DNA from: Acidobacteriota bacterium
GTDB taxonomy: Bacteria > Acidobacteriota > Terriglobia > Bryobacterales > Bryobacteraceae
Length of the DNA stretch: 6,715 bases
Assembly: GCA_021788955.1 (NCBI GenBank)
Contig: JAJYKC010000135.1
Location: 1 to 6,715 of the forward strand
Reading direction: 5' to 3'
Numbering within the stretch: position 1 is the stretch's first letter; each line of letters begins with the position of its first letter. Below are positions 1-6,715 of this stretch, piece by piece. Under the pieces are notes generated by a model. That model was not told the origin of the DNA. It searched no databases and saw nothing but the letters and a program-made list of their open reading frames with translations. A program made the position numbers and the translations under genes.

Positions 1-1026
1 GCGGATCCGGAGCTAATCAACGATCCGGCCGCCTACCGCGGCGTGGCGAAGCAGCACAGCGAACTCGATCCGGTGGTGGCGAAGTATCGCGAGTACAAGC
101 AGGTGAAGTCGGATCTGGACCAGGCGCGGGGATTGCTTGAGGATCCCGACCCGGGCCTGCGCGAGATGGCGGCCGAGGAGTCGACCGCGCTCGAGCCCCG
201 CTTGACGGAGATCGAGGCCGAGCTAAAAGTCCTGCTGCTGCCGAAGGACCCGAACGACGAGAAAAACGTCGTGCTCGAAATCCGCGCGGGCACGGGCGGC
301 GACGAAGCGACGCTGTTCGCCGCGGAAGTGTTCCGGATGTACAGCCGGTACGCGGAATCGCAGAACTGGCGGATTGAAATCACGTCGGCGAGCGATTCGA
401 GCGCCGGCGGGTTGAAGGAAGTGATCGCGCTGGTGAGCGGGAACAAGGTGTACAGCCGGATGAAGTACGAAAGCGGCGTTCACCGCGTGCAGCGCGTGCC
501 GGAGACCGAGCAGCAGGGGCGCGTGCACACCTCGGCGATCACGGTCGCGGTGCTGCCGGAAGCCGAGGATGTGGATATCAAGATCGAGCCGAAGGACCTG
601 CGCATCGACACTTTCTGTTCGTCCGGGCCCGGCGGGCAGAGCGTGAACACCACTTACTCGGCGGTACGCATCACGCACCTGCCGACAGGACTGGTTGTTT
701 CCTGCCAGGACGAAAAGTCGCAGATCAAAAACCGCGCCAAGGCCGAGCGCGTGCTGCGCAGCCGTTTGTACGAGATCGAGCGGGAGAAGCAGTTGGAGCA
801 GATCGGCGCGGAGCGGCGCAGCATGGTCGGCACGGGCGACCGCAGCGAAAAGATCCGCACGTACAACTTCCCGCAGAACCGAGTTACGGACCATCGTATC
901 GGACTTACTCTCCATCAGCTCGACCTCGTGATGGAGGGCCACCTTTACCCGATCATCGACGCTCTCACCACTTACTATCAGGCGGAGAAACTGAAGCAGC
1001 AGGGCGTCGAGGGTCAAGCCGCCTGA
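1..1026 (+). CDS. prfA: Peptide chain release factor 1 (5' end outside window)
   Basis: Class I release factor that reads UAA and UAG in the ribosomal A site and triggers hydrolysis of the peptidyl-tRNA. The frame is open from base 1, and the first residues ([14 protein letters not shown]) already match the RF1 N-terminal helical domain. The GTG at 43 is therefore internal, and the true start lies a few codons to the left of the window. Visible hallmarks are the codon-recognition tripeptide of the PxT type (Pro-Glu-Thr, bases 499-507), which marks RF1 rather than RF2 (SPF). The catalytic GGQ lies at bases 631-639 within [12 protein letters not shown]. The C-terminal block [22 protein letters not shown] is also typical. 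The 341 codons present plus a short missing start fit the usual length of about 355-360 residues. prmC, whose product methylates the GGQ glutamine, follows after 10 bases. Identity is secure; only the start is unknown. Confidence 0.97.
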   Translation, partial: ADPELINDPAAYRGVAKQHSELDPVVAKYREYKQVKSDLDQARGLLEDPDPGLREMAAEESTALEPRLTEIEAELKVLLLPKDPNDEKNVVLEIRAGTGGDEATLFAAEVFRMYSRYAESQNWRIEITSASDSSAGGLKEVIALVSGNKVYSRMKYESGVHRVQRVPETEQQGRVHTSAITVAVLPEAEDVDIKIEPKDLRIDTFCSSGPGGQSVNTTYSAVRITHLPTGLVVSCQDEKSQIKNRAKAERVLRSRLYEIEREKQLEQIGAERRSMVGTGDRSEKIRTYNFPQNRVTDHRIGLTLHQLDLVMEGHLYPIIDALTTYYQAEKLKQQGVEGQAA

Positions 1027-1036
1027 CCCGCCGCCT

Positions 1037-1864
1037 TTGACGCTTCACACTGCGCTGCTGCAAGGGGCCGCACTGCTCGAGGAGGCGCGCGTGCCCGCTG
1101 CGCGGCTGACGGCCGAGGTGCTTCTGGCGCACGCCATCCGGCGCGGCCGCGAATATCTTTACGCCCATCCGGAAGAAGCGCTCACCGAGACAGGCTGGAT
1201 TCACTACGGCCGCTATCTGCATCAGCGCTTGAACGGCATGCCGACGCAGTACGTCACCGGACGGCAGGAGTTCTACGGGCGGACGTTTCGCGTGACGCGA
1301 GATGTGCTGATCCCGCGGCCGGAGACCGAGCATGTCGTGGAGGCGGCCCTGGAGCGGATTGCAGCCGGTGCGTTAGTGCTCGACGTAGGCACGGGGTCCG
1401 GGGCGTTGGCGGTGACGCTCGCACTCGAAACTCGCTGCCGTGCGCTGGCGAGCGACATTTCGGCAAAAGCTCTGGCGGTGGCGCGGGCGAATGCGGCGCG
1501 GCTCGAGGCAGACGTGGCCTTTGTCGAGGCCGATCTGCTCGAACCGTTCGCCCGGCATTCGATCGACGTGATCGTATCGAATCCTCCCTACGTCGCGATG
1601 TCGGAGCGCGAAAGTCTGCAGCGCGAGGTACGCGACTTCGAGCCGCCCGCGGCGCTGTTTTCCGGGCCGACTGGGCTGGAGTGCTACGAAAGAATCGTCG
1701 CCGGCGCCGCCACCGTGCTGCGGCCGCGCGGATGGCTGCTGCTCGAACTCGGCTTCCGGGCCGCTGGGCCGGTGCAGGCGATGTTAGGCTCGGGGTGGGA
1801 GGACGTCGCGCTGATTCCGGATCTGGCCGGGATTCCGCGCGTGCTCGCCGCCCGCCGCGCATGA
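1037..1864 (+). CDS. prmC: Release factor glutamine methyltransferase PrmC (HemK)
   Basis: SAM-dependent N5-glutamine methyltransferase that modifies the GGQ glutamine of RF1 and RF2, raising termination efficiency. The 275-residue product has a helical N-terminal domain for release-factor binding (about residues 1-80) and a class I methyltransferase domain. SAM motif I is VLDVGTGSG at residues 114-122. The signature NPPY that holds the target glutamine amide is at residues 182-185 (bases 1580-1591). The family motif IPRPETE precedes motif I. The start is the TTG at 1037, because its N-terminus (TLHTALLQGAALLEEARVP) aligns with the first helix of PrmC. No good Shine-Dalgarno precedes it, so coupling to prfA (stop at 1026) is likely. 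A GTG at 1091 has a better ribosome binding site but would remove that helix. The TGA stop overlaps the dinB ATG as ATGA at 1861-1864. Confidence 0.96.
   Translation: MTLHTALLQGAALLEEARVPAARLTAEVLLAHAIRRGREYLYAHPEEALTETGWIHYGRYLHQRLNGMPTQYVTGRQEFYGRTFRVTRDVLIPRPETEHVVEAALERIAAGALVLDVGTGSGALAVTLALETRCRALASDISAKALAVARANAARLEADVAFVEADLLEPFARHSIDVIVSNPPYVAMSERESLQREVRDFEPPAALFSGPTGLECYERIVAGAATVLRPRGWLLLELGFRAAGPVQAMLGSGWEDVALIPDLAGIPRVLAARRA
1079..1085 (+). promoter_or_regulatory. Possible internal ribosome binding site in prmC
   Basis: GAGGAGG sits 5 bases before an in-frame GTG at 1091. It would allow a PrmC form lacking the first 18 residues. The same bases also encode Glu-Glu-Ala of the conserved N-terminal helix, so the match may be coincidental. 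Confidence 0.25.
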
Positions 1865-3099
1865 AGACTTATTTCCACGTCGACATGGACGCGTTCTTCG
1901 TCTCGGTTGAAGAACTGTTCGATCCGTCGCTGAAGGGAAAAGCAGTGATCGTCGGCGGAAGGCCGGATCAGCGCGGGGTAGTCGGCGCGGCGTCGTATGA
2001 GGCGCGCAAGTATGGCGTTCACTCGGCGATGCCTTTGCGTACGGCGGCGCGCCTGTGTCCGCATGCAACGTTTGTCGACGGGCACATGGAGCGCTACCGC
2101 GACATGTCCCGCCGGGTGTACGCGCTGCTCCAGGCGTTTTCGCCGCTGGTGGAGATGGCGTCGATCGACGAAGCGTATCTCGACATGACGGGCACGGCGC
2201 GGCTGTTGGGTCCGCCGCTCGAAGCGGCGCATAAACTACACCAAGGCATGCGCAAGGAAACCGGGTTGAACTGCTCGATCGGCATCGCGGCGGCGCGGAT
2301 GGTAGCCAAGGTTGCCTCCGACCAGGCGAAGCCGAACGGCGTGCTCTACGTGCTCCCAGGGTGTGAAGCTTCGTTCCTGGCGCCACTCGATGTGAGGCGT
2401 ATTCCGGGTGTCGGAAAAGTTACGGCCGAGAGGCTGAACCAGGCCGGCGTGCGGCGCGTGGGGGATCTGGCCCGGCTTGACGAAGCGTATCTCGAGACGA
2501 GGTTCGGACAGGTCGGCGTGGCGCTGGCCGGGAAAGCGCACGGGCTCGACGCGGGCGGCTGGTACGACGAAGCGGTGGGAGCGCACGAGGATCCCAAGTC
2601 GATCAGCCACGAGCATACATTTACCGAAGACACGGCGGATCAACAGACGCTGGAGGCGACGCTGGCCCGCCTGTCCGAGATGGCAGGGCGGCGGCTTCGT
2701 GCGCACGGGCTCCATGCGCGGACGGTGCAGATCAAGCTGCGATGGTCGAGTTTCAAGACCATCACGCGCGCGACGAGCCTCGAAGAAGCGACGCAGCTTG
2801 ACTATCAGATTCTGGACGCCGCGCGGCGGCTGTTCCGGGCGAACTGGAAACCCGGCGCGGCGGTGCGGCTGATCGGCGTGCATCTTTCGGGCTTCGATTC
2901 GCCGGGCGTTCAGGCGAACCTCATCACCGAAGACCGCGACCGGCGATGGCGCAACGCATTGCCTGCGATCGACCGCCTGCGGGACCGGTTCGGCGATGCG
3001 GCGGTATCGACGGCGACATCCTTATCGGCGCGGTTCCGCGAGCGCGTGCAGGAAAATCCGGCGGACTTGCCGGGCAAGGCGCCGGAGGAAGAGCATTGA
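1861..3099 (+). CDS. dinB: DNA polymerase IV (Y-family translesion polymerase)
   Basis: Error-prone Y-family polymerase that extends primers past damaged template bases. The 412-residue product shows the full family layout. The palm/finger domain begins HVDMDAFFVSVEE, with metal ligand Asp8 and a steric-gate Phe at residue 13. The second catalytic block SIDEAYLD has Asp103 and Glu104. SYEARKYGV at residues 45-53 is the finger motif. A thumb with helix-hairpin-helix IPGVGKVTAERL follows from residue 181, and then a little-finger domain at about 240-345. QANLI at residues 351-355 fits a beta-clamp binding motif, followed by about 57 residues ending in PGKAPEEEH. The ATG at 1861 is the start because the protein matches the family from this Met. 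The open frame continues to 1681, but that part is only an alternate reading of prmC. There is no Shine-Dalgarno, and the ATGA overlap with the prmC stop implies reinitiation. No LexA-like operator is visible nearby. Confidence 0.97.
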   Translation: MKTYFHVDMDAFFVSVEELFDPSLKGKAVIVGGRPDQRGVVGAASYEARKYGVHSAMPLRTAARLCPHATFVDGHMERYRDMSRRVYALLQAFSPLVEMASIDEAYLDMTGTARLLGPPLEAAHKLHQGMRKETGLNCSIGIAAARMVAKVASDQAKPNGVLYVLPGCEASFLAPLDVRRIPGVGKVTAERLNQAGVRRVGDLARLDEAYLETRFGQVGVALAGKAHGLDAGGWYDEAVGAHEDPKSISHEHTFTEDTADQQTLEATLARLSEMAGRRLRAHGLHARTVQIKLRWSSFKTITRATSLEEATQLDYQILDAARRLFRANWKPGAAVRLIGVHLSGFDSPGVQANLITEDRDRRWRNALPAIDRLRDRFGDAAVSTATSLSARFRERVQENPADLPGKAPEEEH

Positions 3100-3366
3100 A
3101 TGGCGTTCCGCGCGCAGCTTGACAAAGTCAGCCAGTGGTGTGTTGGTGCCCGACGCGTCCCGCCGGTCCATAGACATCCTACCCAGCGGCCTGGCGACTC
3201 CTTTCGTGAGGTCTCGGACTTGAAAGGTGTGCTCCCGTCAGACCGCCCTCGATGTGCGCGGCGATCAGATCGTGCAGCTTAGTTGTCACTTGCTCCACCT
3301 CCGCGGGTGGACGGCCGTTGACCGCTATGCGGCCGACGCCGGCATCGCAGCGGCCAAGTTCCCCAT
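3100..3366. other. Convergent intergenic spacer
   Basis: This stretch lies between the end of dinB (+) and the end of the exported-protein gene (-). Short open frames exist on both strands. The best is a 69-codon frame on the - strand from GTG at 3388 to a stop at 3179, overlapping the end of its neighbour by 22 bases. None resembles a known protein. A small hairpin (CCACC/GGTGG around 3295-3310) lacks a T tract, so I could not identify an intrinsic terminator for either operon. No RNA gene or repeat was seen. Confidence 0.6.
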
Positions 3367-4218
3367 TTACTGCCGGTTCGTTTGCCACTCGGCTACTTTC
3401 TTCGGTCCTTCGACCGTGAGAACGTATTGCCGATGGACGACGACAACTGGAGAGTGCGCAGCTTGGCCCGTCGGGTCTAACAGGCTGTTCACGATCAAGC
3501 CGCCGTTCTTGACTTCAACCGCCTTGTCCGCGCTTTCAGCCATGAAATCTTTTGGGCTCCAGACGGTCCGGAAGTTTTCCCCGTCAAACGCATACAGCCG
3601 CATCGCGACGGTCGGCGGCGATTGGGGTGGTATCTCCGTGAGGGCAATGAACCAGGACTCGCCGACCACCGGCGCTGGGACAAGAGACAGTGTATACATA
3701 CCTAAGGCGAAAGGGCTGCTCGCGTCGCTGCTGTGCAGGTCCTCGACGGCGGAGACGAAGGTGAACTGCTGCCCATCGTCCCTGTAGGCACGATAGGAAA
3801 TCTCGTCCTCGGCAATCGCGGGCCCGCCCCGAGGCACCTCGACACCGACAACGAGGAACCGACCCTTGGGGAGAGTCACAAAGAACGCGGTGTTGGTTCG
3901 TAGCGTATCCCCGGGCCGCCCTTGATAGCCGAGCAGCGCGTTCAGTTTCGCCTTCACCAGTTCAGTTGTCGCGGCGCTAGGTCGAAACGAGTCGCTCACG
4001 AAGCCATCGATTTCCCGCCAGAGACTCCGCATCACCTCATCCCGCTTCGCAAGGTACCCGCCATGAGACGCTTCGTCGTTCCACCGCAACTGGCTAAGTA
4101 ATCTTCCGACGGAAGCAAAATGGTCACCCTGCGGCGCACTCGACTGTCCGAAGCCTGTGGCGGCACTGGCGAACTGAAGGAGCGCAAGAACACCAAGACA
4201 TGCAACATTTTTAGGCAC
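3367..4218 (-). CDS. Exported protein of unknown family
   Basis: The 283-residue product is not recognised. It starts with a Sec-type signal peptide: MPKN followed by a hydrophobic stretch (VACLGVLALLQFASA) and a likely cleavage near residues 19-25. There is no lipobox. After a helical, charged section (about 35-100, including LLSQLRWNDEA and LVKAKLNALLGYQG), the rest looks beta-rich. Notable blocks are FFVTLPKGRFLVVGVEVPRG (112-131), SWFIALTEIP (188-197) and RLYAFDGENFRTVWSP (207-222). The product is therefore probably a soluble secreted or periplasmic protein. The GTG start at 4218 was chosen because GAGGAG stands 8 bases upstream and the signal peptide follows directly. The open frame extends upstream to 4401, but that part overlaps the TIG gene and has no protein character. 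The start lies 14 bases after the stop of the TIG-domain gene, so the two are very likely co-transcribed and coupled. Function cannot be assigned. Confidence 0.85.
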   Translation of the reverse strand: MPKNVACLGVLALLQFASAATGFGQSSAPQGDHFASVGRLLSQLRWNDEASHGGYLAKRDEVMRSLWREIDGFVSDSFRPSAATTELVKAKLNALLGYQGRPGDTLRTNTAFFVTLPKGRFLVVGVEVPRGGPAIAEDEISYRAYRDDGQQFTFVSAVEDLHSSDASSPFALGMYTLSLVPAPVVGESWFIALTEIPPQSPPTVAMRLYAFDGENFRTVWSPKDFMAESADKAVEVKNGGLIVNSLLDPTGQAAHSPVVVVHRQYVLTVEGPKKVAEWQTNRQ

Positions 4219-4226
4219 TTTGACAT

Positions 4227-4232
4227 CTCCTC
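4227..4232 (-). promoter_or_regulatory. Ribosome binding site of the exported-protein gene
   Basis: GAGGAG on the - strand directly follows the TAA stop (4235-4233) of the TIG-domain gene and lies 8 bases before the GTG at 4218. It decides for this GTG over the ATG at 4226, which is in another frame and touches the Shine-Dalgarno itself. Confidence 0.8.
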
Positions 4233-6161
4233 TTACGGGACGGTTATTACTGCTGAGCTTGCTCCGGATGGAGCTAGCCTGAACAACACGAACGCGGGCG
4301 CCGACGTGTATCCAGACCGCACGTTGTTTGCTATCGAAGTCTTGATTACTGCCTGCTTCGACTGATTCGTCCACACGCCGGGCGCTCCGACGGCCGACCA
4401 CATGGTGTCGGTGATAGCACTCGGCGCGGAGCTCGTGTACTGTTGAAGCGCCGCGAATTGAGTGTCAGTGGGCGACCAGTACGCCTCACACCCCGCCGGC
4501 ACTGTTACCGCAGTGGTTCCACTGTACACCTGCGCAGCATAATCGAGTTCTGGCTCGACGCCGTCGGGCGTTGTGTCGTTTGCCCCGTAAAACTGCGAGG
4601 GTACCAGAACGGCCTGCCATGTAGCGGTTGCGCCCCCAGGGAAGCCATTGTCGCCGAACCTATTCTTGGCAACGAGAAGCAATGATGGTATGGAGGCGTC
4701 CCCAGCGCCGGTCTGCCCGCCGGCTTCGCCGACCGCAGTCTGAATCATGATCTGCGGCGGCACGATGACCTGCGTCGAGGTGCCGCTGCCCTTCGAGCCC
4801 ACGTAAGCGACGGCGTTGAATATGCCGCTGCAGCCGGCCGGTGCGGCGGTGACCGTCTCACCCACCGAGCCGGTTCCACCGTTGTTCGTGAACCCGAGGT
4901 TGGCGTCGCAATCGCTGTTTGGGTTGCTCTGCAGTCCCCACGAGAACGCTGGCGTAAACGCGATGTTCGACGGCGACACGCTGACCGTGACCGTCGTGTT
5001 CGTGTCTCCCGTGGAAAGATTGAGCGACGACGGCGACTGGCTGACGGTCAACGGATACACCTGGGCCGAGATCGATCCCTGTGGCGACTGGCCGGACTGG
5101 GCTGGCACGAATGGTTGCCCGTTGTAGCCGTTCGAAGTAATCGTGATCGTAACGTTCTCAGCCGGAGCGCTGGCATCCACCGTCACAAGGCCCGTCACCT
5201 GCGTATTCGAACCGCCGGTGATCGCGTACGAAGTGATCCCCGAGCCACTGATCGCCAGGCTTGGGTTGGTCCCAAACCCAGTGCCGTAAACCGTGAAGCT
5301 GGTCGTCGTGCCCGCGTCCCAGGTACTGGGAGAAACCGAGGAGATGGCCGGCGTCGGATCGCCCACAGTGAACGTCACGGCGTTGCTCGTGCCGAACGCC
5401 GTCGTAACTGTCAGGTTGTGGGGCCCAGTGTTAGCCGATTGCGAGATGGTGTACTCGAAGTTCACCTGCGTGTCCCCAGTATAGGTCGGCGTAGCCGAGA
5501 CGCCTGTGCCGTCTATGTTCACCTGCGTGTCCGGCGCCAGGTAGTTACCGTAAAGCACCGTGTAGCCGGAACTCCCCAGCGTCCCATCCGCCGGGTAGCC
5601 GGAGTCGACGCCGGTGATGTTCGGCGGGTACGTGGTTTGGGACAGGTAGGTGCTCGCGATATAGTATTTTCCGGACTGGGTGTCGTCGATTACGCTTCCC
5701 GTTGCGTATACCGTACCCTGTCCCGTGAAGTTCTGCGGCGAAACGTTGCTGTAACCGTATTGATCGAGGTAATACTGCACCTGTCCACCAACCACGTATT
5801 CAGACGCGGCGATCACCCAGTGATTCGTCTGCATCTCGTAGGTAGCGCTCAACTCGGTCGCGGCGCTCAGGCTAAGCGAAGCCGTCGTGCTCGTACCTCC
5901 CGCGCAACTGGGATTACCCGATGCGTACCCCCCGATTGCGTAACCGCTCTGTACTATCGATCCGTTCACCCGCAAGAAGCCATCCGCCTCCGCGCAGTAA
6001 TACTGGGAGGTGCTGTAATCCATCTCCGTTTCAGAAAACGTGGATACTGTGGAGGACGTAATTGTCAGGCTTTCAAGGACGTACGTCGTGTAAGCCCGCG
6101 CCGGGCTTGCAACCGCCGCGGCAAGGAGCAATGCCGGCACCAACCAGCGCATGCTCCGCAT
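4233..6161 (-). CDS. Secreted TIG/Ig-like domain protein with a SleB-like C-terminus
   Basis: 642-residue secreted protein. The signal peptide spans residues 1-23, with MRSMRW, a hydrophobic LVPALLLAAAVA core and an SPARA cleavage site. Residues 24-175 form an unrecognised Ser/Thr/Tyr-rich region with Cys56 and Cys86. A TIG/IPT-like domain follows at about 180-267 (PPNITGVDSGYP to AVTFTVGD). A second lies at about 270-345 (AISSVSPSTWDAGTTTSFTV, YGTGFG). An Ig-like domain spans about 369-465, with Cys418 and Cys444 as a possible disulphide. The last 170 residues contain VGEAGG (Glu479), LLLVAKNRFGDNGFPGG (494-510) and VLVPSQF (518-524). This resembles the Hydrolase_2/SleB cell-wall hydrolase pattern, in which a Glu precedes an Asn-Arg and a Phe-Pro block; this is my inference. 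The start is ATG 6161, preceded by GAGAGG and overlapping the upstream stop as TGATG. An ATG at 6152 is an alternative. The open frame continues to 6485, but that part is a shadow of the upstream gene. Export is well supported; enzymatic activity is unproven. Confidence 0.9.
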   Translation of the reverse strand: MRSMRWLVPALLLAAAVASPARAYTTYVLESLTITSSTVSTFSETEMDYSTSQYYCAEADGFLRVNGSIVQSGYAIGGYASGNPSCAGGTSTTASLSLSAATELSATYEMQTNHWVIAASEYVVGGQVQYYLDQYGYSNVSPQNFTGQGTVYATGSVIDDTQSGKYYIASTYLSQTTYPPNITGVDSGYPADGTLGSSGYTVLYGNYLAPDTQVNIDGTGVSATPTYTGDTQVNFEYTISQSANTGPHNLTVTTAFGTSNAVTFTVGDPTPAISSVSPSTWDAGTTTSFTVYGTGFGTNPSLAISGSGITSYAITGGSNTQVTGLVTVDASAPAENVTITITSNGYNGQPFVPAQSGQSPQGSISAQVYPLTVSQSPSSLNLSTGDTNTTVTVSVSPSNIAFTPAFSWGLQSNPNSDCDANLGFTNNGGTGSVGETVTAAPAGCSGIFNAVAYVGSKGSGTSTQVIVPPQIMIQTAVGEAGGQTGAGDASIPSLLLVAKNRFGDNGFPGGATATWQAVLVPSQFYGANDTTPDGVEPELDYAAQVYSGTTAVTVPAGCEAYWSPTDTQFAALQQYTSSAPSAITDTMWSAVGAPGVWTNQSKQAVIKTSIANNVRSGYTSAPAFVLFRLAPSGASSAVITVP

Positions 6162-6715
6162 CAGCGGCCTCTCTTGCCTGGCCTGGCAGACAGCGGCCCG
6201 CCCGAGGGAGGGTGCGGGACGATGGGAGCCGAGCTGACCTGCCGGGCGAACTCGGTCCGCACATATGTGTCGATTCTTTGGAATGTCTGCACGGAAAGCG
6301 CGGACCGGAGTGCTTGAATTTGAGCGCTTGTTACCGCATCCCGCTGTTGTGTTAGCTTCGGAAGTCTTGGATCGGGCGGCGGCGGGGAAGCGGGTGAAAC
6401 GATTTTTCCATCGGCATAGACCGCCCAGATTCCCTGGATAATCGTTCCGGCCTGTTGGTCGAGCCGCTGAACGGCGGCGAGGCACGTGGCCCCGTTTTGC
6501 TTCAAGAGAGAGGCCTCGGCCGCGCTGATATTCAGGCGCTTCTGATAGTAATTGCGGAGATCATTACCGTTCCGCCCCTGGGAATCGGCCGCATTGGCGG
6601 CAACATCAAGCGCCACCAAGTGCCGGAAGAAAAAACGGTACAGGACCGTGGTGGGGACCGAACCAACCTGGGCAGGGCCTACGGGCGGAGGTGGGGGGGG
6701 GACTGCGCCAGTAGG
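6161..6715 (-). CDS. Proline-rich protein of unknown function (5' end outside window)
   Basis: The C-terminal 184 residues of a longer protein. The frame stays open to the right edge with no ATG or GTG near the edge, so the start lies outside the window. The visible part opens with a proline run (PTGAVPPPPPPVGPAQ). A helical segment VLYRFFFRHLVALDVAANAA and a charged region with NYYQKRLNISAAEASLLKQ follow. Next come a single Cys (GATCLAAV), a second proline patch (SPASPPPPDPRLPKL) and a helix with LTQQRDAVTSAQIQALRSAL and FQRIDTYVRTEFARQV. The tail is basic and Pro/Gly-rich and ends GKRGR. There is no membrane-length hydrophobic stretch. I do not recognise the family; the alternation of helices and proline linkers suggests an extracytoplasmic or surface protein, but any signal peptide would be off the edge. 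Its TGA overlaps the ATG of the TIG-domain gene by one base (TGATG), so the two are translationally coupled. Confidence 0.8.
   Translation of the reverse strand, partial: PTGAVPPPPPPVGPAQVGSVPTTVLYRFFFRHLVALDVAANAADSQGRNGNDLRNYYQKRLNISAAEASLLKQNGATCLAAVQRLDQQAGTIIQGIWAVYADGKIVSPASPPPPDPRLPKLTQQRDAVTSAQIQALRSALSVQTFQRIDTYVRTEFARQVSSAPIVPHPPSGGPLSARPGKRGR
6168..6173 (-). promoter_or_regulatory. Ribosome binding site of the TIG-domain gene
   Basis: GAGAGG on the - strand lies 6 bases before the ATG at 6161, inside the last codons of the upstream gene. It supports ATG 6161, immediately ahead of the signal peptide, as the start. Confidence 0.65.
6693..6701. repeat. Nine-base G homopolymer
   Basis: Nine consecutive G on the + strand, read as nine C inside the proline run of the partial gene on the - strand. 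With this length the frame is open to the window edge; gain or loss of one base would shift it. Confidence 0.9.

Noticed and set aside
223..1017. Long - strand frame opposite prfA
   Set aside because: It is a complementary-strand shadow of a highly conserved gene, caused by high G+C codon bias.
1681..1860. Upstream extension of the dinB frame
   Set aside because: It lies within prmC coding sequence and is Arg/Ala-rich. DinB homology begins exactly at Met 1861.
3100..3282. Short + strand frame right after dinB
   Set aside because: It starts at the base after the dinB stop but has no ribosome binding site. Its composition is random-looking, and it has no recognisable motif.
3295..3310. Hairpin CCACC/GGTGG as a terminator
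   Set aside because: The stem is only 5 base pairs, and there is no T run on either strand.
4032..4226. 64-codon frame from ATG 4226 with a signal-like start
   Set aside because: It is a shifted reading of the exported-protein signal peptide. Its ATG abuts the Shine-Dalgarno, and the frame ends early.
5115..6317. Open frame of 400 codons on the + strand
   Set aside because: It is antisense to the TIG-domain gene. It is rich in Arg, has no domain signature and no good start, and the - strand product has a signal peptide and clear domains.
6162..6485. N-terminal extension of the TIG protein frame by 108 codons
   Set aside because: It overlaps the upstream gene in another frame and has low-complexity Arg/Pro composition. 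The signal peptide and Shine-Dalgarno place the start at 6161.

Overview
The window reads as high-G+C bacterial chromosome. Protein style and gene content suggest an acidobacterium, probably near Solibacter/Bryobacter: a release factor 1 of that type, a prfA-prmC-dinB order, and a TIG/Ig-like secreted protein typical of those genomes. This assignment comes from recognition alone and was not tested by any search.

The left half (1-3099, + strand) is a tight operon-like run. It holds prfA (peptide chain release factor 1, cut by the left edge), prmC (the methyltransferase that modifies the glutamine of the release factor GGQ motif) and dinB (translesion DNA polymerase IV). prfA and prmC are enzyme substrate and modifying enzyme, separated by 10 bases. 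prmC and dinB share an ATGA stop/start overlap, so dinB is probably made by translational coupling rather than from its own promoter.

Positions 3100-3366 form a convergent spacer with no convincing gene and no convincing terminator. The right half (3367-6715, - strand) is a second run, read from the right edge inward. It contains the 3' part of an unrecognised proline-rich protein, then a 642-residue secreted protein with two TIG/IPT-like domains and an Ig-like domain, then a 283-residue exported protein of unknown family. The three are joined by a TGATG overlap and by a 14-base gap in which the Shine-Dalgarno sequence directly follows the stop codon. They are very likely co-translated and may act together at or outside the cell surface.

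The most interesting observation is in the C-terminal 170 residues of the TIG protein. They carry a pattern (Gly-Glu-Ala-Gly-Gly, then Lys-Asn-Arg, Phe-Pro and Gln-Phe) resembling the SleB/Hydrolase_2 cell-wall hydrolase fold. If confirmed, the cassette would encode a secreted adhesion-like protein tipped with a peptidoglycan-cleaving domain plus two partners of unknown function. No RNA genes, insertion sequences, CRISPR arrays or phage genes were seen.
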